DNA of 64,000 nucleotides from Ignavibacteriota bacterium (GTDB lineage Bacteria > Bacteroidota > Ignavibacteria > SZUA-365), in contig JACRFB010000015.1 in assembly GCA_016218045.1 (NCBI GenBank), positions 1 to 64,000 on the forward strand. The letters run 5' to 3'. The notes beneath the pieces were generated by a model, which saw only the letters and a list, made by a program, of their open reading frames with translations, did not search any database and was not told where the DNA came from. This document shows positions 8,642 through 16,400 of the stretch, one piece after another. A program made the translations under genes and the position numbers. The first letter of the stretch is position 1. The number at the start of each line of letters is the position of its first letter.

Positions 8642-8930
8642 ATCCTCATACGCCTGTAAGGAGTCAGGATAAAGGAGTCAGGATAAAGGAGTCAGGAGAC
8701 AGGAATCGACACGGTGCGTGTCTCCTGTCTCCTTCCTCCTGTATCCTCACACGAGTGTTAGGAGTCAGGAGACAGGAGTCAGAAGACAGGAATCGACACA
8801 GTGCGTGTCTCCTGTCTCCTACATCCTGTATCCTCACACGAGTGTTAGGAGTCAGGAGACAGGAGTCAGAAGACAGGAATCGACACGGTGCGTGTCTCCT
8901 GTCTCCTTCATCCTGTATCCTCGCACGAGT
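8642..8930. repeat. Three palindromic repeats of the AGGAGACAGGA family (87-bp period)
   Basis: Three copies, the last two nearly identical with an 87-bp period (CGAGTGTTAGG starting at 8752 and 8839). In each copy a purine-rich arm (AGGAGTCAGGAGACAGGA) is followed after GACACRGTGCGTGTC by its complement (TCTCCTGTCTCC), so each can fold into a long hairpin. ORFs through it on both strands only translate the repeat. Related elements lie at 12480-12670 and 27410-27488. Together with the terminator at 8959 this accounts for the whole gap 8626-9005. Confidence 0.85.
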
Positions 8931-8958
8931 AGGAAAGATCCCACTCGCGGAAACAAAA

Positions 8959-8987
8959 ACGAGCGGCCGGCGGCCGCTCGTTTTTTG
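8959..8987. terminator. Bidirectional rho-independent terminator
   Basis: ACGAGCGG pairs with CCGCTCGT around a short GC-rich loop. The hairpin is flanked by an A-run on the left and six T on the right, so it can end transcription from both sides. It lies between the convergent genes ending at 8625 (+) and 9006 (-). Confidence 0.85.
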
Positions 8988-9005
8988 TTCGTCCACTCGA
9001 AAAAA

Positions 9006-11345
9006 TTACTTGATCAGCGTCATACTCCGCGTAATCACCGTATTACCCGCAACGAGCCGCGCAACATACGTGCCCGATGCGAGGGCGCCACTGTTCCATG
9101 TCGCGGTGTACGTGCCGGCGGCCTTGTCGTCGTCGGCAAGACGGGCGACTTCGCGGCCCATCATATCGGTCACAACAAGCGTCACGCGCGAGGCGGCCGG
9201 GATGCTGTACACAATGGTGGTCGCGGGATTAAACGGATTCGGATAATTCTCGAGCACCGCGAAGCTGGTGGAGAGGGGAGCGTCCACCGCTGTGAGAATG
9301 TCGTCGACGACATAGTGATCGTTTACCTGCAGCACCTCGCCGATGCCGTTCGCCGTGCTGCGATGGACAAAGGCCACGAGTTCCGCGTTCTCGGGAATCG
9401 AGTCCTTCGAGACGAACGAATATTGCTGCGAGAAAATCGTGCCGGCCGCGCCGGGATTCGTTCCGAGCACTTCCGTTCCGAGCGCATCGGGGAGCAACTG
9501 CTTCACGACGTGTTCGTGGAAGAACGGATTGATGATGGTCTGGTTCGGATTGCCGAAGAGTTTGTGCAGATAATTCTGGCCGCTCTCCATAAGCAGGAGG
9601 TTCAGTCGCAGCGGCGGCTGCACGTCTTCGAGGAACTTCACGTTGACGGTGATGGTGGTCTGTTTTGTCGCACGGTCGTAGGTCTTGTTCGAGAAGGTGA
9701 TGTCGACCGGTGTGGTCTTTGCAGCCTGCGCTTCGACATACTTGCCCCACACATCGCGGCCGACCATGGTGTACTGCTCGCCGGCGTAATAATTACGATC
9801 CACAAAACCACCGGGGAAGAACTTCACGCCGAGCCAAGTCTGGTCTGCGTCGGAGATGAATTCCATCGCGTCACCGTTGTGATAGGAGGCGACAACGAGA
9901 TTGTCGGGATAACGCTCCATGATCGCGTGGATGCTGTCCACACCGTAGGGACACCAGCCGCACCAGGTTCCGGTCCACTCTTCGAGGAAGACACGTTTCC
10001 CGACGCGATACGGATTTGTGACGGTGAACGAGAGGGGCAGTTTGTAGGTCGCGTGCAGGGGATCACTGCTCGTGAAATCGACACTGGCGGTGTGCGGACC
10101 GGCCGCAATGCCGTTGGCGTCGATGATGATGGTCACCTGACCATACTCGTCCGTGCGCAATGTGCCCTGCGACTGCACCACTCTCACCGCGCTCGCGCCT
10201 TCGCCCGACACCGCCGCGCTCCATGTGCACGAACCGGTGCCGGTGTTTGAAATCGTCACGAGGAAGCGCTTGGCGTCGCCCGGCTTCACCTGCGTGTTGA
10301 TGTTTACACCCGCGACGGCGAAGTTCGGCGAGGCCTTGGTCTGAATCGCCTCGGTCGCGTCGGACTGTCCGCTGCCCATCGTGCCGCCGAACACGTACAG
10401 GAGCCCCGTGCCGTCGTAAATGAAGCGTGTGGTGGAATGTGTACCCGAGGGTTTGTCGGACTGCGCTTCCCAGGTGTCGGTTGCCGGATCGTAGGTAAAG
10501 GCCTTGGAGCTGACGCCGGAGTTCGTGCGTCCGCCCGCGAGCCAGATCTTGCCTTCGGCCGCGCCGACACTCGCGCGTTCGATGCCTGCCGGTGTGCCGG
10601 CGGGGAAATCCGCTACCTTGGTCCAGGTGATCGTTGTGCCCGATACTTCGCCCTTGTACACTTCCTTTTTCACCGCGGGCTGCACCTTGTTGTTGTAGCC
10701 GCCGATGATGTAGCAGGTGTTGCCGATGGCCGTGGCGCCGATGTTGCGCGCCGCGAAGGGGAGCGGCGTTCCCGCTTCCCACTTGTTTGTTGCGGGATCG
10801 AATATCTGCACGAGATCCTTGTAGTCGGTGTTGAATCCGCCGCTGGCCGATCCGCCAACCACGTAGATTTTGTTGTCGACCACAAAGGAACCCGCGGCCG
10901 CCACAGGCGTGGGCATCGGCGACAATTCCTTCCACTGATTTGATGCCGGATCAAATTCGGACACCGGATTCACCAGTCGGAAAATGGGGGAGAGTGTCGA
11001 GTACCCGCCGATAAAATACACCTTGTCGTTGATCGATTCCGCGATGCCGTAGTTGCGGTTCAGCGGCGATGGAATGCCGCGCGTCCACGTGTCGGTGCCG
11101 AGGTCGTAAATGTATGAATCGAGTGATGCGTCTGTACCAGTGGTGCCACCGAGGACAAACACTGCTCCGCCGATACGTGCGGCGGCATGATTGATTTTCG
11201 CGACAGGCATCTTCGTGAACGTCGTCCACTGACCCGCGACGCGATTGCCTTCGCCCTGACCCTGCGCGAGCAGTGTGGATGGCATGGCGGAAACAAACAC
11301 GCCCGTTGCAAACAACAGGGCGAGAAGCGTGTACACACGTCTCAT
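9006..11345 (-). CDS. Exported kelch-repeat / Omp28-type thioredoxin-fold protein with T9SS sorting tail
   Basis: The 779-residue protein starts at an ATG preceded by AAAGGAG and a signal peptide (MRRVYTLLALLFATGVFVSA). Residues ~35-330 hold about six kelch repeats (VFVLGG, VYFIGGY, IYVVGGS, CYIIGGY, IWLAGGR, LYVFGGT), expected to form a beta-propeller. An ASH/CARDB-like Ig domain follows. A thioredoxin-like domain has EEWTGTWCGWCPYG with the redox pair Cys462/Cys465, as in Omp28-related proteins. The C-terminus is a typical T9SS type A sorting domain (NYPNPFNPATT, then YVARL and a final MTLIK). It is therefore expected to be secreted and attached to the cell surface. The gene is monocistronic, with its own promoter at 11461-11489 and a terminator at 8959. 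Confidence 0.88.
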   Translation of the reverse strand: MRRVYTLLALLFATGVFVSAMPSTLLAQGQGEGNRVAGQWTTFTKMPVAKINHAAARIGGAVFVLGGTTGTDASLDSYIYDLGTDTWTRGIPSPLNRNYGIAESINDKVYFIGGYSTLSPIFRLVNPVSEFDPASNQWKELSPMPTPVAAAGSFVVDNKIYVVGGSASGGFNTDYKDLVQIFDPATNKWEAGTPLPFAARNIGATAIGNTCYIIGGYNNKVQPAVKKEVYKGEVSGTTITWTKVADFPAGTPAGIERASVGAAEGKIWLAGGRTNSGVSSKAFTYDPATDTWEAQSDKPSGTHSTTRFIYDGTGLLYVFGGTMGSGQSDATEAIQTKASPNFAVAGVNINTQVKPGDAKRFLVTISNTGTGSCTWSAAVSGEGASAVRVVQSQGTLRTDEYGQVTIIIDANGIAAGPHTASVDFTSSDPLHATYKLPLSFTVTNPYRVGKRVFLEEWTGTWCGWCPYGVDSIHAIMERYPDNLVVASYHNGDAMEFISDADQTWLGVKFFPGGFVDRNYYAGEQYTMVGRDVWGKYVEAQAAKTTPVDITFSNKTYDRATKQTTITVNVKFLEDVQPPLRLNLLLMESGQNYLHKLFGNPNQTIINPFFHEHVVKQLLPDALGTEVLGTNPGAAGTIFSQQYSFVSKDSIPENAELVAFVHRSTANGIGEVLQVNDHYVVDDILTAVDAPLSTSFAVLENYPNPFNPATTIVYSIPAASRVTLVVTDMMGREVARLADDDKAAGTYTATWNSGALASGTYVARLVAGNTVITRSMTLIK

Positions 11346-11460
11346 AGGAACTCCTTTAAAAGTGTATCGCCGTGTCGCCGGACGGAATGCCGCCTCGGCG
11401 TCTGAATTTCCTGGGGTTGGGAGGTGTAAGGGCGGGATGCCTAGTACTGCACAATGAAGC

Positions 11461-11489
11461 AATGTAGGGAGGACACGTTTGAAGGTCAA
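11461..11489 (-). promoter_or_regulatory. Promoter of the kelch/Omp28 gene
   Basis: On the minus strand TTGACC (11489-11484), a 17-bp spacer and TACATT (11466-11461). The predicted start is near 11454, leaving a ~110-base 5' leader. No convincing promoter was seen for the divergent gene at 11590. Confidence 0.6.
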
Positions 11490-11589
11490 GCAGGAAAAAA
11501 CAGGACCGGCTACAGCGACTTTTCTTTCACCGGAATCGCAGGTCATGCGGGAATCCCGTATTTTTTTCCAGCACAATCGGAGGTACACC

Positions 11590-12444
11590 ATGGCGATCCG
11601 CTTCTCGTTTCGTAGTGCTTTGATCCGCTCCCTCGTTTTTATAGTGCTTGCGGTCTCGTGTACGATATCCGCGGCGCTGGCGCAGAAACCCCTGGTGTCG
11701 TTTGGTGTCGTGGCCGACGTGCAGTGGTCCGACCGCGACGCGGACGGCCCGCGCGACTATCGGGGTTCGCTCGCGCGGCTCAGGACCGTGCTTGCCGCGC
11801 TGAGTGTGGAAGGTGTGGCGTTCACGGCCTCGCTCGGCGACAATATCGACGGGTGGGAGACCGATTCGCTGCGCTCCGGTCGCGACATCGACACCGTGAT
11901 GCGTACCTTCGCCGCTATCAAAGGCCGCACAGTGTACGTGGCGGGCAATCACTGCCATCGTGCCGGGGCGTCGGTATTGCGGAAGAAGTGGAAACTGAAG
12001 TCGCTGTACCACGACTTTGTCCTGCCGGCGGCCAAGGGCTGGCACTTCGTTGTGCTCGACGCCAACGACGGCGCTGGCGCCGAAATCGGCGAGAAGCAGA
12101 AGCTCTGGCTGCGCGGAGTGCTTGCCGCGGCGGCAAAAAAGCGCGAACGGGTGATTGTCTTCTGCCACTACCCGCTGCTCTTCGAGGCCTCGCCCAATCA
12201 CCGTCTCGACAATCCCGCCCCGATACTGTCCATCCTCGATTCTTCCCGCTGCGTTGTGGCCTGGATAGCGGGCCACGACCACATAGGCGGCTACGCACTC
12301 AGAAACGGCGTTCATCACATCACGGTGAAAGCGCTTGTCGAATATCCCGAGAAGCCGCCCTTCGCCGTCTTTAAACTCTATGCGGATCAAATTGTGGAAG
12401 TCGGCTACGGCGCCGAACCGATGCGGATATGCCGGATTGAGTAG
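11590..12444 (+). CDS. Exported calcineurin-like phosphoesterase (ADPRibase-Mn-like)
   Basis: A metal-dependent phosphoesterase of 284 residues, with a signal peptide (RSALIRSLVFIVLAVSCTISAALAQ). The metallophosphatase motifs are in order: GVVADVQW, GDNIDG, AGNH, CHYP and GHDHIGGY. The pattern FGVVADVQWSDRD...YRGSLARL resembles the manganese-dependent ADP-ribose/CDP-alcohol diphosphatase subgroup, so a nucleotide-diphosphate substrate is likely but not proven. The start is chosen because GGAGG precedes ATG 11590; the frame remains open further upstream. It is divergent from the kelch gene and followed by hairpin repeats. The signal peptide implies a periplasmic location, which is less usual for this subgroup. 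Confidence 0.85.
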   Translation: MAIRFSFRSALIRSLVFIVLAVSCTISAALAQKPLVSFGVVADVQWSDRDADGPRDYRGSLARLRTVLAALSVEGVAFTASLGDNIDGWETDSLRSGRDIDTVMRTFAAIKGRTVYVAGNHCHRAGASVLRKKWKLKSLYHDFVLPAAKGWHFVVLDANDGAGAEIGEKQKLWLRGVLAAAAKKRERVIVFCHYPLLFEASPNHRLDNPAPILSILDSSRCVVAWIAGHDHIGGYALRNGVHHITVKALVEYPEKPPFAVFKLYADQIVEVGYGAEPMRICRIE

Positions 12445-12479
12445 TGGTGCTGCTGTTTCTTTAAACTCTCTGTGCCGGA

Positions 12480-12670
12480 TCTGTGTCCTGTCTCCTAACA
12501 CGAGCGTGAGGATACAGGATACAGGATACAGGAGTCAGCAACTGAATCAACCCATGTCTCCTGCATCCTTTCTCCTGATTCCTAACACGAGCGTGAGGAA
12601 ACAGGATACCGGATACAGGAGACAACAGCCGGTCGACATATTACTCCTGTATCCTGTGTCCTAACTCCTC
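12480..12670. repeat. Two palindromic repeats of the AGGAGACAGGA family
   Basis: Two tandem copies joined by TCCTAACACGAGCGTGAGGA-like near-palindromes (around 12490-12515 and 12578-12602). Purine arms (GGATACAGGATACAGG) are followed by pyrimidine arms (TCTCCTGCATCC, TCCTGTATCCTG), so each copy can form a hairpin. The rest of the gap 12445-12788 holds only the lexA promoter region. Confidence 0.8.
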
Positions 12671-12729
12671 ACACGCGCACACGTAGTAAACCTTGTAGAG
12701 ATGGGAAAACGGACTGATTTCAATCCCAC

Positions 12730-12758
12730 TTGCATCGAATCCCCGGACAGCGTAGATT
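12730..12758 (+). promoter_or_regulatory. lexA promoter
   Basis: TTGCAT (12730-12735), a 17-bp spacer, and TAGATT (12753-12758). The predicted start at ~12765 falls inside the dyad at 12761-12779, as expected for an autoregulated repressor gene. Confidence 0.5.
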
Positions 12759-12760
12759 CG

Positions 12761-12779
12761 GTTAGACAAATAGCTAAAC
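12761..12779. promoter_or_regulatory. Candidate LexA operator (dyad GTTAG-N8-CTAAAC)
   Basis: An imperfect inverted repeat with perfect TTAG/CTAA arms lies between the -10 box and the ribosome site (AGGAA) of lexA. Its position fits autoregulation. No second copy was found in the window, so the assignment rests on position alone. Confidence 0.3.
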
Positions 12780-12788
12780 AGGAAAACG

Positions 12789-13427
12789 ATGCCGGTACAG
12801 TGGACGGAAAACAGAAAAAAGGTCGCGCGATTTTTGGAGCGCTACGTGGACGAAAACGGGCGCGCGCCGAGTCTGGATGAGATCGCCGACGCGACAGGTC
12901 TCTGGAAGCGCAGCGTCGAAATCGTGCTGAAGGGCCTCGAAAAAATGGGCGTGATCGAAATCACGCCGGGCATCAGTCGCGGCATCCGGTTGATGCGCCA
13001 CATGGAGGTGCGCGTGCCGATACTCGGGGATGTGCGCGCAGGCGCGCCCGCACTCGCGCAGGAGGAGGCGCTCGAGTTCCTGACCTTCGACAAACGCATC
13101 GTGCCCTTTGAAAATCCCGTTGCACTGCGTGTGCAGGGTTTCAGCATGAAGGACGCGGGCATTCTGCCTGGGGACGTGGTGCTGCTGCGCGAACAGCGCC
13201 ATGCCTCGACGGGGGAAACCGTGGTTGCCTGGTACAACGGCGGTTTGACCGTGAAGACGTTCTCGCAGAGCGGGCACAGGGTGCGGCTTTTGCCGGCCAA
13301 TCCCTCGTTCAAGGAGATCGAGGTGGAAAAAGAGGATGAGTTCTTTATTGTCGGAAAGGTGATGCTCGTGCTTCGCGATCTCGGGAACTGTTTTGACTTC
13401 CGTACCGAATCGGCGAAATTGAACTGA
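12789..13427 (+). CDS. lexA: LexA-type SOS repressor / self-cleaving S24 peptidase
   Basis: A transcriptional repressor of DNA-damage genes that is inactivated by self-cleavage. The 212-residue protein has an N-terminal winged-helix domain (to ~70, with APSLDEIADATGLWKRSVE as the helix-turn-helix) and a C-terminal S24 domain. The Ala84-Gly85 scissile bond is present in VRAGAP. The nucleophile is Ser119 in GFSMKDAGI and the general base is Lys156 in TVKTF, so self-cleavage should be possible. GFSM in place of the usual GDSM is a small variation. The start has AGGAA at a good distance. A dyad directly upstream may be its operator. A DnaE2-like polymerase lies 11 kb downstream, but no imuB is seen. 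Confidence 0.85.
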   Translation: MPVQWTENRKKVARFLERYVDENGRAPSLDEIADATGLWKRSVEIVLKGLEKMGVIEITPGISRGIRLMRHMEVRVPILGDVRAGAPALAQEEALEFLTFDKRIVPFENPVALRVQGFSMKDAGILPGDVVLLREQRHASTGETVVAWYNGGLTVKTFSQSGHRVRLLPANPSFKEIEVEKEDEFFIVGKVMLVLRDLGNCFDFRTESAKLN

Positions 13428-13437
13428 TCAATTCGCC
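13412..13437 (+). terminator. Hairpin over the lexA stop codon
   Basis: GGCGAAATTGA (13412-13422) pairs with TCAATTCGCC (13428-13437) with one bulge. Only a weak T stretch follows, so it may be a weak terminator or an mRNA 3'-end structure. Confidence 0.3.
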
Positions 13438-13478
13438 TTGTATCACGGTCGCCGGGGGCCGACGTCCGCCTCTCCACT

Positions 13479-16400
13479 ATGAAGTTCCAATTACCTTCCG
13501 TTTTCCATGTATCACACTTCAGCCGCGCGGTAATTCTTGCCACGCTGTTGCCGCTCGCCTTTACCGTACAGACACGTGCGCAGACCTCGCGGATCCGCGT
13601 CACGAACGACGTGTACACGCATCATGTGACACGTGTGGGTGCGGCGGATGTGTTTGTGGTGGACGGTATAGCTCCCGATGCGGATGGACCTGTCCGCCGT
13701 CCAGTGCGGCGTATCCGGTTTGCCGAAGCCCCGGAGGGGGCGGTGGTGGCGCTGCGCGCGGTGGAATACGGCGCCTCGTACAAGGCCTGGCCCTACTACG
13801 GCGCGCGGTATGTGTTGCAGGCGGATTCCTCCCTGGCGGCGGTCCACATCCGTCGCGAGGCGCCGTCGTCCGACACCGGCGTCTCTATCCTCTCGCAGCG
13901 CCTGACATATGAGGACGGTGTGCTGCGGCCCGAGGTCGAAGTGCCGCTGCTGGACTTCGATGCCGCGCGCGGAGAGACGCGTTGGGTGCGCACCTATGAA
14001 TTCGAGTATGTGTTTGCTGCGGGTCCGGCCGGCTCCCTGCCCGCGCCCACAGCGCGCGGGCCGTACAGGGCGCAGCCCTTCATACGGCGCTCGGCGGATC
14101 TCGACACCAGCGGCGCGTGGATCGACCGGGGTGCCGAGGCGCTGCGCTTTGACATCCGCACCGACGGCATCGTTAGAATCGACGCCGCGTGGCTGCGCGC
14201 GGCGGGAGTTGATCCCGCGTCAATCAATCCCGCGGGCGTGCGTCTGGTCAAACGCGGCACCGAAATCCCTCTGCATGCCGTGGGCCTCGACGACGGAAGT
14301 TTCGGAGATCAGGATGCGTTTTTCTTTTATGGCAAGCGCCGCTACGACGACGGCGGCTACCGCTTTGTGCCCGCCGATCCCGACGATCCTTGTCCGCAGT
14401 ACATCAACAAGTATGGTGACTCGTCCGCCTACTGGCTCTTTCTCGGAACCGCGTCCGGCCGCCGTGCGCAGGTGATTGCGGCGCCCGCCGTGCCGCCGCG
14501 CGACACGGTGAACTGGGCCTTCGAACTTGTGCATCACGAGGCCGACAACTATCTCTTCGCCGTTTCCACCGATCCGGTCCGCCAGCAGGTAAACGCATGG
14601 ACGGCCGACAAGACGTGGTTCGAAACCTGGCTCGGCATCGGAAAGGCCTCCTTCGCCTTCCAGGCCGACAACGTGCGGAGCGGTCCGCGCGCGCGTATCT
14701 GGCAGAAGTCCGGCAGTTGGACCGCGCCCACATCCTTTACCCCGAATCATCGCGTGACGGTGGCGTTGAACGGCGGCCCCGTGCTCGATTCCGTCGTGTA
14801 CAACGTGAACCGCCAGGGTTTGGTGGTGGCGCGTGGCAGTGGCACCGACATTAAAAACGGCGAGAACCTGCTCGACGTGCGCAACGTCAAATTCTATGAG
14901 GGCGACAACGCCCTGTATCTCGACTGGTTCGATGTCGAGTATCCGCGGCATCTCGTTGCGCGCGGTCCGCGCCTCGATTTCGGCGTGGATCCCGACATGG
15001 GCTCCGGCCCCGCACTGTTCCGTATCACGGGCCTCTCGGCAGCGAACCCTCTGATCCTCCGCCGAAAGGGGAACGATGTCGTTTCTCTCGCGCCGGTCTC
15101 CATCAGCGCCACTGCACCGTTCACCCTGGTGTTTGCCGACACACTGGTCGCGGGTACGCAGTATTCCGTGCACGCACTCGACAGTGTGCCGGCCGCTCCT
15201 CCCGCGCAGAAGCGTGTTATCGCCGATCTCCGTTCGACGGCGTCACAGGCGGTGTATCTGGTGATCACAGCGCGCGATTTCCTTGCGGAGGCGCAGGAAT
15301 ATTCGCGCTTCATCACGCAGTCGTACAATGTGAGCACACGTGTTGTGGCCGTGGAGGATGTGTACGATAACTACAGCTTCGGGCAGTTCCAGCCGGAAGC
15401 GATAAAGGTGTTCCTCTTCGACGCGATGAACACGTGGACGCAACAGACACCACGCTATCTGCTGCTTGCGGGCGACGCCAATTACAACTACAAAAACGCT
15501 TCCACGCCGCAGTCGTTCAACTTTGTGCCGACCTACGGTTTCCCGGTCAGCGACATCTGGTTCGGAAGTTTCGACACGCTCAGCATCGAGCCCTCGCTGG
15601 CCATCGGCCGTATCACCGCGCACAGCGGGGCCGAGCTGCTCGCGTATCGCGACAAACACGCGCGTATGCTCGCGGCGCCGCCCGACGTGTGGGACAAGAC
15701 CTCGCTGCATTTCAGCGGAGGCACAACCAACATCCCGCAGGAGAAAATCGACGAACTGCGGCGTATCAACGAGTCCGTGATTCGCGAGGCCGTGCTACCC
15801 GCGCCGTACGCGGGGAATCCCGTGCATTTTTACAAGACCAAGACTCCGCCCACCGATTTTGGTCCCTTCACCGCGTCGTATGTGCAGGAAAAAATCGGCG
15901 AAGGCGGCATCATCATTTCGTACATCGGGCACGCGGCCATACGGACCTGGGACAACACCATCGGTGATCCGGCACAGCTTTTCAACAATTCCGGGCGGGC
16001 CTCTCTGGTGTCGGATTTCGGCTGCTCGACCAGCAAATTCGCCGATCCCGACGGCAGCGCCTTTGCCGAGCTGTTTGTGGTGCCCGAGGGCACGCAAGCA
16101 ATCGGGTATATCGGCAATGCGGCCATCGGCTACACGAGCACCGCGGCCATCATGCCCGTCCTGTTCTACCGCTCGCTGCTGCGCGAGGGTGCGCCGTCGA
16201 TAGGTGATGCGCATCTCGCCTCGAAGCGCGAACTGCTGCGTCTGTACGGCAATTCCGTCGTCAATCGTATCGCGATACAGTCGAACACCCTGATCGGCGA
16301 TCCCATCGCTCGGCTGCCCGTGCCGCGCGCGCCGAATCTTGTGGCGCGCGCCGAGTGGGTGAGACCGGGGACGGACATCTTCACAAATGCGATGGACACA

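Noticed and set aside
8642-8930. CRISPR array
   Set aside because: The repeats are long, self-complementary and directly abutting, with no variable spacers, and no cas genes are near.
8718-10250. Forward open frame of 510 codons
   Set aside because: Its first part translates palindromic repeats and the rest is antisense to the kelch/Omp28 gene.
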